From assembly GCA_030682505.1 (NCBI GenBank), contig JAUXOH010000347.1:1-11681 (forward strand): 11,681 nt of DNA. Direction: 5' to 3'. Below the pieces are notes generated by a model. It ran no database searches and had not been told where the DNA came from. It saw only the letters and a list, made by a program, of their open reading frames with translations. The DNA comes from Candidatus Didemnitutus sp. (GTDB lineage: Bacteria; Verrucomicrobiota; Verrucomicrobiia; Opitutales; Opitutaceae). Shown one piece after another: positions 1-7,953 of the stretch (positions are counted from its first letter, which is position 1; each line of letters opens with the position of its first letter). Position numbers and translations under genes: made by a program.

Positions 1-291
1 CTCACCGCGGACCGCAATCCCGGCAAGACCGGCATCTGGATCGAGCGACGCAAGATCGCCGCCATCGGGGTCGCCGTGAAGAAGTGGACGACTTTCCACG
101 GCTTCGCACTCAATGTGAACACCGACCTCAGCCCGTTCACCGGCATCATCCCCTGCGGCATCACCGCCAGCGACGGCACGGTGACCTCGATGCAGCTCGA
201 ACTCGGCCGACCGATCGACCTCGCCGAGGCGAAAGCCGTGCTGGCCAGCAAATTCTGGGAAATGCTGCCTCGCTTTTTCAACCACCAGTGA
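1..291 (+). CDS. lipB: Octanoyltransferase LipB, C-terminal part (5' end outside window)
   Basis: LipB moves the octanoyl group from acyl carrier protein to the lipoyl domains of 2-oxoacid dehydrogenases and the glycine cleavage H protein, the first step of cytosolic lipoate synthesis. The reading frame is open from base 1 to a TGA at 289-291, giving the last 96 residues of a protein usually about 210-220 long. The fragment holds the catalytic-domain signature: RRKIAAIGVAV, then FHGFALNVNTDLSPF, then IIPCGI. By family knowledge, the Lys codon at 52-54 and the Cys codon at 154-156 are the catalytic Lys/Cys pair. A GTG at 76 lies after the catalytic Lys, so it is not the start. lipA follows 85 nt downstream on the same strand, the usual partner. 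Identity is secure; only the N-terminal half is unseen. Confidence 0.93.
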   Translation, partial: LTADRNPGKTGIWIERRKIAAIGVAVKKWTTFHGFALNVNTDLSPFTGIIPCGITASDGTVTSMQLELGRPIDLAEAKAVLASKFWEMLPRFFNHQ

Positions 292-376
292 GAACGGAAA
301 CCAGGCATTTTCTTCCGCGGCGCATCCTGATCTTGAAATCTCCGTGGATATCCCTGCCATCGGTGACTCTTCTCTG

Positions 377-1276
<900 letters not shown>

Positions 1277-1407
1277 GCGGGATCCGGCGCCTCCAGGCAA
1301 CCAGCGACTGACCGAGGTTGGGGCGTGTCCGGTCGGCAATATCTCGGCCCTCGCCGGACCGCGAAGCGCGAATTGCCTTCCCGCGGCGAATCGTTCTTGG
1401 TGCTGGA

Positions 1408-2799
1408 ATGAATCTCCGTCTGCTTGCCGTCTTCACTGCCTGTAGTTCACTGCTCGCCACCGCTGTTCAGGCCGGTCAGCTCGTTTCCGGACCGATGCTC
1501 GGGTATCGCTCGCACCGCGAGGTGTTCCTCTGGCTCGAGACCAAGGGCGCAAATGCCGTGACGCTCGATTATTGGATCGCGGGCAAGCCCGAGACGGCGC
1601 AGTCGATCACCCGGGACGCCTTGAGCGAGTCCCCGGCCAACGGCCAGGTCATTCATTTCCGCCCGGGCATGCTCGAGGTCGGCGCCGACTACGAATACAC
1701 GCTCAGCATCGACGGAGAGAAGCTTTCGTTCCCCTATCCCACGACTTTCAAGACCACGAAACTGTGGGAATGGCGCGGGCCGCCGCCGGAGTTCACCTTC
1801 CTCGTCGGCTCCTGCCTCTACGTCAATGAGCCGGCCGTTGACCGCCCCGGCACGCCCTACGGCAAGGGACTTGAGGCCGTGAGCCTCGCGGGAGAAACGG
1901 GCGCCGACTTCATGGTCTGGCTCGGGGACAATTGGTATTACCGCGAGGTCGACTACAGTTCCGTCAGCGGCCTCTGGCATCGCGCCCAGCGCGACCGCGC
2001 CCAGCCCGAATTGCAAAAATTGCTCGGCACGATGAACCACTACGCCACGTGGGACGACCACGACTACGGTCCGAACGACAGCAACTGGTCTTTCGAGTTC
2101 AAGGAGGAGACCCGCAAGATCTTCAAGTCCTACTGGGGCAACCCGAGCTACGGTGAACGCGGCAACCCCGGCGTCTACACGAAATTCTATTGGGGCGACG
2201 CGGTCTTCATTCTGATGGACGACTACACCTACCGTGACGACGTCGAGCTCGATCAGGACAAGCACGAAGCGAAGAGCATGTGGGGCCGCCGCCAATTGGA
2301 ATGGCTCAAGCAATCCCTGCTGCAGGCCAAGAGCCTCGGCCACTACACGTTCAAGTTCATCGGCAACGGCACCCAGGTGCTCCAGACCGGCGAGCTCAAA
2401 ATGAGCCACGAAGCCTACCGCCGCGAACGCGAGGAACTCATCCAGTTCATCGCCGACAACAAGATCACGGGCGTCGTCTTTCTCACGGGCGATGTGCATC
2501 ACACGGGGCTCTATCGCCGGCAACTCGGCGCGGACGGACCGTGGATCTATGAGATCACCTCCTCTCCCCTTTCCGCGGGTTCCTGGGCGGTTGAGAAAAG
2601 CCCCAAGGCGGACGATCCATTCGTCATCAAGGAAACGCTGGTCGGGGATCAGAATTTCGTGAGCGTCTCCGTCACCGGCGAAGGCGCGACGCGGGCCCTC
2701 GTCGTCAGTTCGACCGACAAGCAGGGCGTCAAGCGCTTCGAACACACGATCAAGGCCACCGACCTCGGCTTCGTGCCGCGCCGCCGCTCGGCCCGGTAA
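1408..2799 (+). CDS. Exported PhoD-like metallophosphoesterase (alkaline phosphatase D family)
   Basis: The 463-residue product resembles PhoD-family enzymes, calcineurin-like phosphoesterases that hydrolyse phosphate mono- or diesters outside the cytoplasm. From ATG 1408 there is a Sec-type signal peptide with likely cleavage after VQA at residue 22, then a beta-rich N-terminal domain, then the metallophosphatase core. Core motifs in order are GSC (134-136), WLGDNWYY (about D174), TWDDHDYGPND (216-224), a GNG segment near N320 and FLTGDVHHT (D362, H364). These match the metal-binding blocks of the family in spacing and order. The usual WDDHE of Bacillus PhoD reads WDDHD here. An upstream in-frame start at 1318 would bury the signal peptide, so it was rejected. 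The gene has its own strong terminator 28 nt past its stop. Substrate is unknown; phosphate scavenging is only a guess. Confidence 0.85.
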   Translation: MNLRLLAVFTACSSLLATAVQAGQLVSGPMLGYRSHREVFLWLETKGANAVTLDYWIAGKPETAQSITRDALSESPANGQVIHFRPGMLEVGADYEYTLSIDGEKLSFPYPTTFKTTKLWEWRGPPPEFTFLVGSCLYVNEPAVDRPGTPYGKGLEAVSLAGETGADFMVWLGDNWYYREVDYSSVSGLWHRAQRDRAQPELQKLLGTMNHYATWDDHDYGPNDSNWSFEFKEETRKIFKSYWGNPSYGERGNPGVYTKFYWGDAVFILMDDYTYRDDVELDQDKHEAKSMWGRRQLEWLKQSLLQAKSLGHYTFKFIGNGTQVLQTGELKMSHEAYRREREELIQFIADNKITGVVFLTGDVHHTGLYRRQLGADGPWIYEITSSPLSAGSWAVEKSPKADDPFVIKETLVGDQNFVSVSVTGEGATRALVVSSTDKQGVKRFEHTIKATDLGFVPRRRSAR

Positions 2800-2827
2800 C
2801 GCCTGCCTATCGTTCTCCGCCGGAGAG

Positions 2828-2865
2828 AATAACCTCGCCTCGTTCCGGGGCGGGGTTATTTTTTT
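2828..2865 (+). terminator. Strong Rho-independent terminator after the PhoD-like gene
   Basis: A 12-bp stem pairs AATAACCTCGCC (2828-2839) with GGCGGGGTTATT (2849-2860), with one G-T wobble and a 9-nt loop. A run of seven T (2859-2865) begins in the last two stem bases and continues past it. The T-run is only on this strand, so it acts on plus-strand transcription. Its end lies just 18 nt before the next start codon. Confidence 0.85.
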
Positions 2866-2883
2866 GAGGGCAAAACCACCCTC

Positions 2884-3654
2884 ATGGACAACAAGAAGAA
2901 AATCGTCGAAAACTGGTTGCCCCGCTACACGGGCGTCGCGCTGAAGGACTTTGGCAAATACGTCCTCCTCACCAATTTTGACCGCTACGTCGAACTCTTC
3001 GCTGAGTGGCACGACGTGCCGGTCATCGGTCGCGACAAACCGATGCCGAGCGCCACTGCGGGCGAAATCTCGATCATCAATTTCGGCATGGGCAGTGCGA
3101 CCGCCGCCACGATCATGGACCTGCTCATGGCGATCAAACCCAAGGCCGTGCTTTTTCTGGGCAAGTGCGGCGGGCTCAAGCACCGCGCCAAGATCGGCAG
3201 CCTCATCCTGCCCATCGCGGCCATCCGCGGCGAGGGCACGAGCAACGATTATTTCCCGCCCGAGGTTCCCGCCATGCCCTCGTTTGCCCTGCAGAAGGCG
3301 ATTTCGACGACCATCCGGGATAGCAGCCAGAACTATTGGACCGGCACCGTTTACACCACGAACCGTCGCGTGTGGGAGCATGACACCGAATTCAAGAAAT
3401 ACCTCGCGCGCCTGCGCGTGATGGCCATCGACATGGAAACCGCGACGATCTTCATCACGGGTTTCGCCAACGAGATTCCGACCGGAGCCCTGCTCCTCGT
3501 CTCGGACGAACCGATGACCCCCGAGGGCGTGAAGACCGCCGAAAGCGACCGCAAGGTTGACGGCGACCATGTCTCCATGCACCTGCGCATCGGCATCGAT
3601 TCACTCAAGCAACTCGTGAACAACGGCCTCACGGTCAAACATCTGAAGTTCTGA
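2884..3654 (+). CDS. amn: AMP nucleosidase, short catalytic-domain form
   Basis: AMP nucleosidase splits AMP into adenine and ribose 5-phosphate, controlling cytosolic adenylate levels and feeding purine salvage. The 256-residue product carries the nucleoside phosphorylase fold signatures: INFGMGSATAA, FLGKCGG, AIRGEGTSNDYFPPEVPA, then AIDMETATIF with the ribose-binding Glu at E185, and LLVSDEPM with the likely catalytic Asp at D208. The N-terminal ENWLPRYTG and the TSNDYFPPEVPA block are typical of the AMP-specific branch as I recall it from Bacteroidetes-type sequences. E. coli Amn is about 480 residues and has an extra N-terminal regulatory domain that is absent here. The start ATG is preceded by GAGGG 13 nt upstream, which is far for a Shine-Dalgarno site, and by a terminator ending 18 nt upstream. 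It heads a co-directional run with the MBL hydrolase and proC. Confidence 0.88.
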   Translation: MDNKKKIVENWLPRYTGVALKDFGKYVLLTNFDRYVELFAEWHDVPVIGRDKPMPSATAGEISIINFGMGSATAATIMDLLMAIKPKAVLFLGKCGGLKHRAKIGSLILPIAAIRGEGTSNDYFPPEVPAMPSFALQKAISTTIRDSSQNYWTGTVYTTNRRVWEHDTEFKKYLARLRVMAIDMETATIFITGFANEIPTGALLLVSDEPMTPEGVKTAESDRKVDGDHVSMHLRIGIDSLKQLVNNGLTVKHLKF

Positions 3655-3702
3655 GCCGGGCCGACCCGCCCACCCACCGCAATCTGTCGCCGTCCGTTCC
3701 GC

Positions 3703-4395
3703 ATGCTCGTCCGCATCAAAGGCGCGATTTCAAATTGCTACCTCCTGCTCGGCAACCGGCCGGTGCTGGTCGACACCGGGGCACCGGGCGACCTGCCCCG
3801 GATCCTCGCGGCCCTGAAGGCAAATCAGGTCGAACCGGCGCAACTCGCGCTGATTCTGCTGACCCACGGACACAGCGATCATGCGGGCAATGCCGCGGAG
3901 TTGCAGCGGCGCAGCGGCCGGCCGGTGGCGCTGCACGCCAATGATGCCGCGCTCGCGCGCTTGGGCGAAAACGGCGTCCTCGCCGTGCAATCCGAATTGG
4001 GCCGCCTGGTCCGCCCGTTCCTCGACGAGCCTTTCCCCGCCTTCGAGCCCGACATCCTCTTTCGCGAGTCCTTTTCGCTGGAGCCCTACGGCGTGCGCGG
4101 CCACGTCCTGCCTACCCCGGGCCACACCCTCGGCTCGGTCTCCGTGGTGCTCGACGCGGGCGAGGCGGTCATCGGCGACGTGCTCCGCGGCAGCATGGCC
4201 TGGCCGAATCGCGCTCGGCCGCATTTCTTCTGCAACGACCCCGACCTGAACACGCGCAGCATTGTCCGCCTTGCGCGCGTGGGCTTGCTGCGCTGCCACC
4301 CCGGGCACTTCGGCAGCTTCCCCGGTTCGCAGCTCGGTCGCTTCCTCTCCACCGGCGGCGGCGAGATCCTCGAGTTCTCCGGCGAGGCGGTCTGA
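3703..4395 (+). CDS. MBL-fold metallo-hydrolase (glyoxalase II-like)
   Basis: The 230-residue protein is a metallo-beta-lactamase fold hydrolase, predicted cytosolic since no signal peptide is seen. The metal ligands are all present: HGHSDH (H55, H57, D59, H60), PGHT (H141), IGDV (D159) and CHPGH (H199, H202). The N-terminal SNCYLLL and VDTGAPGD strands are typical of glyoxalase II and related thioester or lactone hydrolases. The C-terminal domain of true glyoxalase II is missing, so the substrate cannot be named. It sits 48 nt after AMP nucleosidase and 56 nt before proC on the same strand, with no terminator between. No Shine-Dalgarno sequence precedes ATG 3703. Family assignment is firm; function within the family is open. 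Confidence 0.85.
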   Translation: MLVRIKGAISNCYLLLGNRPVLVDTGAPGDLPRILAALKANQVEPAQLALILLTHGHSDHAGNAAELQRRSGRPVALHANDAALARLGENGVLAVQSELGRLVRPFLDEPFPAFEPDILFRESFSLEPYGVRGHVLPTPGHTLGSVSVVLDAGEAVIGDVLRGSMAWPNRARPHFFCNDPDLNTRSIVRLARVGLLRCHPGHFGSFPGSQLGRFLSTGGGEILEFSGEAV

Positions 4396-4451
4396 CCGCC
4401 CGCCGCGGGCGCGGGCTTGCGCGGCCCACCTCCAGTCGCCATCAAGGCACC

Positions 4452-5258
4452 GTGGCTCACACTATCGCTTTTCTCGGTTCCGGTCGGCTCGCCTCCGCGA
4501 TCATTCGCGGCTTGATTGCGAAGAACGTCTGCGCGCCCGCGGAAATTGCCGCGACGAGCAAGACCGGCACGTCGGCGCAGGCCCTCGCCCACGAGACCGG
4601 CATCACGTTTGAACCCGATCTCGTGCGGCTCCTCGGCCCCGCCGAAATCGTGATTGTCGCCTTCAAGCCCCAATCGCTCGCCACCGCCGACCCGCGCCTC
4701 GCGGAACTGACCACCGGCAAGCTGGTGGTCTCGCTCCTCGCGGGCAAACGCCTCGCCCGGCTCGCCCAATCCTTTCCCTCCGCCCGCAATCTGGTGCGCA
4801 CGATGCCGAACACGCCTGCGGCCATCGGCGCAGGCATCACGGCCTATTGTGCCAACCAGCCGCTCACGGACGCCGACCGGCAAACCGTGGGCGCCCTGCT
4901 CGGCGCGCTGGGCCAATTCCTCGAACTCGATGAGAAGCACCTCGACGCGGTCACCGCCCTCAGCGCCGGTGGACCGGCCTTCCTATTCGAATTCACCGCC
5001 GCACTGCGCGAAGCGGGCATCGCAGCCGGTCTGCCCGCGGACGTCTCGGAACGGCTCACCGTCGAGACCGTCCTCGGTTCCGCCCGACTGCTCGCCCGCA
5101 CCGGCAGTTCGCCCGAGGCGTTGCGCGATCAGGTCGTCTCGCCCAACGGCACGACATCTGCCGGCCTGCAGGTGATGGAGACCCGGCAATTCCGCGCCAC
5201 GCTGCGCGACACCATTCTGGCCGCCACCCGTCGCGCCGACGAATTGTCGCGGGACTGA
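4452..5258 (+). CDS. proC: Pyrroline-5-carboxylate reductase
   Basis: ProC catalyses the last step of proline synthesis, NAD(P)H-dependent reduction of 1-pyrroline-5-carboxylate in the cytosol. The 268-residue length is typical. The N-terminus has the Rossmann dinucleotide motif FLGSGRLASA (G9, G11, A14). RTMPNTPAAIGAG lies around residues 116-128, SAGGPAFLFEF forms the catalytic-domain helix, and DQVVSPNGTTSAGL around 226-239 fits the P5CR family signature. The start is GTG 4452, since it begins the Rossmann strand directly and AAGG at 4444-4447 is 4 nt upstream, one of the few Shine-Dalgarno-like elements in this window. The stop codon lies inside a terminator stem, so this gene closes the transcription unit that begins with AMP nucleosidase or earlier. 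Confidence 0.95.
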   Translation: MAHTIAFLGSGRLASAIIRGLIAKNVCAPAEIAATSKTGTSAQALAHETGITFEPDLVRLLGPAEIVIVAFKPQSLATADPRLAELTTGKLVVSLLAGKRLARLAQSFPSARNLVRTMPNTPAAIGAGITAYCANQPLTDADRQTVGALLGALGQFLELDEKHLDAVTALSAGGPAFLFEFTAALREAGIAAGLPADVSERLTVETVLGSARLLARTGSSPEALRDQVVSPNGTTSAGLQVMETRQFRATLRDTILAATRRADELSRD

Positions 5259-5273
5259 CCGCAGTCCCGTTTT
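5250..5273 (+). terminator. Intrinsic terminator overlapping the proC stop codon
   Basis: A perfect 8-bp stem pairs CGGGACTG (5250-5257) with CAGTCCCG (5262-5269) around an ACCG tetraloop, followed directly by TTTT (5270-5273). The proC stop codon TGA at 5256-5258 is within the left arm and loop. The T-tract is short, so efficiency may be moderate. It separates the proC unit from hldD. Confidence 0.65.
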
Positions 5274-5313
5274 CCGGCTCGATTCCCCCCGCTCCTTTCT
5301 GGATTCTCCGCCC

Positions 5314-6315
5314 ATGTCCTCCCCCCTCTCCGGCCGCATTCTCGTCACCGGTGGCGCCGGGTTCATCGGCAGCGCGCTGGTCTGGGCGCTCAACCAACGC
5401 GGCCTGACCGATATCGTCGTGTCCGACTACCTGGGCACCGACGAGAAATGGAGGAATCTCGTGCCGCTGAAATTCGCCGACTACGTGGAGGCCGGGCATT
5501 TTCGCACGCGCCTCGCGACGGACCCCAAGGCCTTCGGCCGGTTCACCGCCGTGTTCCACCTCGGCGCCAATTCGTCGACAACCGAGAAAAACGCCGCGCT
5601 GCTGATCGACAACAATTACGCCTACACCAAGGAACTCGCCCTTTGGGCGATGGCCCAGGACGCCCGCTTCATCTACGCGTCGTCGGCCGCGACCTACGGC
5701 GATGGTGCGCACGGGATGGATGACAAGTCCGACGACCTGGCCGCGCTGCGGCCGCTCAACATGTATGGCTACTCGAAGCACCTCTTCGACCTGCACGCGC
5801 AGCGCCAAGGCTGGTTGAAGCGCATCGTGGGCGTGAAATATTTCAATGTTTTCGGTCCCAACGAGGACCACAAGGGCGACATGCGCTCACTCGTGAACAA
5901 GGCCTTCGCCCAGATCACCGCCACCGGGACCCTGCAACTCTTCAAGAGCCACCGGGCGGAATTCAAGGACGGCGAGCAGAAGCGCGATTTCCTCTACGTG
6001 AAGGATGCGGTGGAGATGACGTTGCATTTTGCCGATTCGGCGCGGACGGCGGGCGGCTTGTTCAACCTCGGCTCCGGCCAGGCCAACACCTGGATCGCGC
6101 TCGCCGACGCCATTTTCAGCGCAATGGGCCGCCAACCGCAGATCGAGTTCATCGACATGCCCGGGGAACTGCGCGGCAAATACCAGTATTTCACGCAAGC
6201 CGACACCGCGAAGCTCCGCGCCACCGGTTTTGCGCGCGCGATGACACCGCTCGATGCGGCGGTGCGCGACTACGTGCAGAATCATTTGATGACAGGCCGC
6301 AAACTCGGCGAGTAA
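5314..6315 (+). CDS. hldD: ADP-L-glycero-D-manno-heptose 6-epimerase
   Basis: HldD (RfaD) converts ADP-D-glycero-D-manno-heptose to the L-glycero form used for the LPS inner core, in the cytosol with NADP. The 333-residue product is an extended short-chain dehydrogenase; E. coli HldD is 310 residues. Seen in order: the NADP motif TGGAGFIG (12-19), HLGANSSTTEKN, YASSAATYGDG, the catalytic pair Y151-x3-K155, then KYFNVFGPNEDHKGDMRSL, whose K187 corresponds to the second catalytic residue of HldD (K178 in E. coli). DGEQKRDFLYVKD is another family block. It starts after the proC terminator with a pyrimidine-rich leader and no Shine-Dalgarno site, so it probably has its own promoter, which I could not pinpoint. 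The kinase and phosphatase of the same pathway lie about 4 kb downstream. The next gene is convergent, 18 nt away. Confidence 0.95.
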   Translation: MSSPLSGRILVTGGAGFIGSALVWALNQRGLTDIVVSDYLGTDEKWRNLVPLKFADYVEAGHFRTRLATDPKAFGRFTAVFHLGANSSTTEKNAALLIDNNYAYTKELALWAMAQDARFIYASSAATYGDGAHGMDDKSDDLAALRPLNMYGYSKHLFDLHAQRQGWLKRIVGVKYFNVFGPNEDHKGDMRSLVNKAFAQITATGTLQLFKSHRAEFKDGEQKRDFLYVKDAVEMTLHFADSARTAGGLFNLGSGQANTWIALADAIFSAMGRQPQIEFIDMPGELRGKYQYFTQADTAKLRATGFARAMTPLDAAVRDYVQNHLMTGRKLGE

Positions 6316-6333
6316 TCGCGCCGACGACGAACG

Positions 6334-7110
6334 TCAGGGCTGACGGGCCGCAGGATTGGGTTCTGCGGTCGGGGGATAACCGACGCTCAAGCGCGGCCAC
6401 GCCTCCGGCACGGCAAAGCGCTCCGGCGTCACGCGGGTCGAGTTCAATTCCATTTTGGAAAAAACCATGACGTAAAGCGTCTTGTCGCCGACCTTGGTCT
6501 CGATCCGCTGGGGCTGCAGCGTCCCGTCGATTTCCCGGAATTCGCTGAAGATGGATTCCACCATCACCCGCTGTTCCCGCGCGATGCGGAAAACACTGCG
6601 CCGCACGATCTCGGCGGTTTCGTTGTCGATCCACAGAAAGAAAATGTCGTCCCGCGCGCTCATCACGAGCAGCTTGCTGGCCGGACGGCCGTGCACCAGG
6701 TCCTCACCGGCATAGTCGACCGTGTAGCCCTTGAGTTCGAAATCCACCAACGGTCCGTCAAAATCCGCATTGGCGATGAAATCCGTCCGTTCGCGCGGAG
6801 ACATCCGGAGCGGGCGCCCGCCCTCCACCTCGCTGTTGGAAATAAGCGGCTCATGGCTCCCGTCGAAAATCTGGGTCACGCGGCGCTGCGGCGACGTGCT
6901 TTCAAGTCGCAACTGGCCCGGCCGGGCAGCCCAGAGCTTGAAGTCGATGATCTCATCGCCGACCAGCGTGCGGCCTTCGGCGTAGAGCGACTGCAGGGCC
7001 CGCGTCCGCCCCCCCGAGCGTTCGCTGTGCCGGCGCGCGAGGTCGCGGCCCAGATCACTGGCACAGGTGGTCGCGGCGAGCACGACAAAGCAAAGGACAA
7101 ACCGAAACAT
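6334..7110 (-). CDS. Secreted LolA-like protein (outer membrane lipoprotein-sorting family)
   Basis: The 258-residue product starts MFRFVLCFVVLAATTCA, a signal peptide with likely cleavage after that alanine; the cysteine does not sit in a proper lipobox. The mature part is beta-rich, with the pattern of LolA/LolB-like proteins: an N-terminal helix with ALQSLYAEGRT, then KLWAARPGQLRLES, TQIFDGSHEP, then YAGEDLVHGRPASKLLV, FFLWIDNETAEIVRRS and finally GTLQPQRIETKVGDKT. This arrangement is common in proteins annotated as outer membrane lipoprotein-sorting proteins, which bind lipid or lipoprotein in the periplasm. Whether this one chaperones lipoproteins is not shown. GGGAG lies immediately before the ATG, too close for a good Shine-Dalgarno spacing. 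It is convergent with hldD and divergent from the 78-residue gene. Confidence 0.7.
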   Translation of the reverse strand: MFRFVLCFVVLAATTCASDLGRDLARRHSERSGGRTRALQSLYAEGRTLVGDEIIDFKLWAARPGQLRLESTSPQRRVTQIFDGSHEPLISNSEVEGGRPLRMSPRERTDFIANADFDGPLVDFELKGYTVDYAGEDLVHGRPASKLLVMSARDDIFFLWIDNETAEIVRRSVFRIAREQRVMVESIFSEFREIDGTLQPQRIETKVGDKTLYVMVFSKMELNSTRVTPERFAVPEAWPRLSVGYPPTAEPNPAARQP

Positions 7111-7126
7111 GCTCCCACTTTGCCCA

Positions 7127-7185
7127 GCCGACCGCGCCCGTCCATCCCGATCAACGAAAACACCAATCGTCTGCTTGCGGTCGGC
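7127..7185. repeat. 9-bp inverted repeat in a divergent intergenic region
   Basis: GCCGACCGC at 7127-7135 is the exact reverse complement of GCGGTCGGC at 7177-7185, with 41 nt between. Both arms lie in the 98-nt gap between the LolA-like gene (minus) and the 78-residue gene (plus), where an operator could sit. No clear -35/-10 pair was seen nearby. The high GC content makes a chance match possible. Confidence 0.3.
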
Positions 7186-7208
7186 CCCCTGCCTCGCACA
7201 CTTGGGCC

Positions 7209-7445
7209 ATGGAATTTGGCTGGTGGGAACGCGACGAGGAAAAAACGAACTGGAACATCTCCGTGCGCTACCACGGCGGCAAGGTCACGTTCAGCCGCAA
7301 ATACGGCCACAACAACCCGTGGGAGGATTTCACGCCCACGGAAGATCAGTGGGACCGGTTGCTCAAGGAGGCCGAGCGCCGCCTGCCCCGCCGGCTCTTG
7401 AGCAAACAGGAGTTTGCCCGGCTCACGGAGTGCCGGCCGAAGTGA
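7209..7445 (+). CDS. Small hypothetical protein, 78 residues
   Basis: I do not recognise this protein. It is hydrophilic and charged, starts MEFGWWERDEEKTNW and has five tryptophans in total. A beta-like first half (NISVRYHGGKVTFSRKYG) is followed by a likely helix (DQWDRLLKEAERRLPRRLLS). There is no signal peptide, membrane segment or cysteine motif; one Cys lies near the end. The amino-acid pattern looks like a real folded cytosolic protein rather than a shadow frame, and it fills a stretch where no other gene competes. The last 23 nt overlap the 3' end of the convergent Nudix gene. No Shine-Dalgarno site precedes ATG 7209. It may be a lineage-restricted small protein. Confidence 0.6.
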   Translation: MEFGWWERDEEKTNWNISVRYHGGKVTFSRKYGHNNPWEDFTPTEDQWDRLLKEAERRLPRRLLSKQEFARLTECRPK

Positions 7446-7953
7446 GGTGCGGTCGCACCTGCGGCCACAAGAACACAAACGAGGAGGCGAACTCCTCCGG
7501 GCGCTGCGCCGTCCAACGATCGATTGCGGACACGGTAAACCATCCTCCGCGCTGGATTTCGCGAGGATTGAGCGAAAAAGGGCCTTCCCCGGCCGCCCGG
7601 TAGACCCACACAAACTCCGCTCCCGTCTCGGCACCAGCGTCGAGCTTGAGAAGTCGTTGCGGAGGCTGGGTGGGACGAAAACCGAGTTCCTCCTCCAACT
7701 CCCGCAGCACCGTTTGGTCGTAGTCGTGACCCGACTCCACATGGCCCGCACACGAGGAGTTCCACTTTCCCGGAAAGGTGTCTTTTTCGAGGGAACGCAG
7801 GTGCAGGAACACTTCTGCGGCCGCGTTCTGCACAAACACGTGCACCGCCCGATGCCGCAGGCCCTGCGCGTGCACCGTGCCCCGCGACGCCCGGCCGATC
7901 ACGTGATCACGGTCGTCCACCACGTCAAACAGCTCATCGAGGTCTTGGCCCAC
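7423..7953 (-). CDS. Nudix hydrolase, YfcD/isopentenyl-diphosphate isomerase-like
   Basis: The 176-residue product is a Nudix-fold hydrolase, expected to cleave a nucleoside diphosphate linked to some other group; the substrate cannot be read from the sequence. The N-terminal strand ELFDVVDDRDHVIGRASR and the LRHRAVHVFV block are typical of the YfcD branch and of Idi enzymes. The Nudix box GHVESGHDYDQTVLRELEEE starts at G70 and the following L-G-F completes it. The core REUxEE (84-89) is intact, but the first Glu of the consensus GX5E is His76. The start is GTG 7953; no ATG is suitably placed, and a small hairpin (7956-7968) sits 2 nt upstream of it. It ends in a 23-nt tail-to-tail overlap with the 78-residue gene. 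It is divergent from the 161-residue gene. Confidence 0.82.
   Translation of the reverse strand: MGQDLDELFDVVDDRDHVIGRASRGTVHAQGLRHRAVHVFVQNAAAEVFLHLRSLEKDTFPGKWNSSCAGHVESGHDYDQTVLRELEEELGFRPTQPPQRLLKLDAGAETGAEFVWVYRAAGEGPFSLNPREIQRGGWFTVSAIDRWTAQRPEEFASSFVFLWPQVRPHLTSAGTP

Noticed and set aside
1325..1363. Stem GTCCGG/CCGGAC between lipA and the PhoD-like gene
   Set aside because: Only six base pairs around a large loop and no T-run; neither a terminator nor a known riboswitch pattern.
1447..3582. 711-codon open frame on the minus strand
   Set aside because: It runs antisense through both the PhoD-like and AMP nucleosidase genes and across the terminator between them. Those genes have clear motifs and share a frame, so the antisense frame is open as a side effect of GC-rich codon use; its translation is low-complexity and matches no family.
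4397..4411. 6-bp GC hairpin right after the MBL-hydrolase stop codon
   Set aside because: CGCCCG and CGGGCG pair around a 3-nt loop, but no T-run follows, so I do not call it a terminator; GC-rich gaps yield such stems often.
6332..6345. Palindrome CGTCAG-GG-CTGACG in the gap between hldD and the convergent LolA-like gene
   Set aside because: The stem is short and lacks T-runs on either strand, and it overlaps the stop codon of the minus-strand gene; no terminator call is justified.
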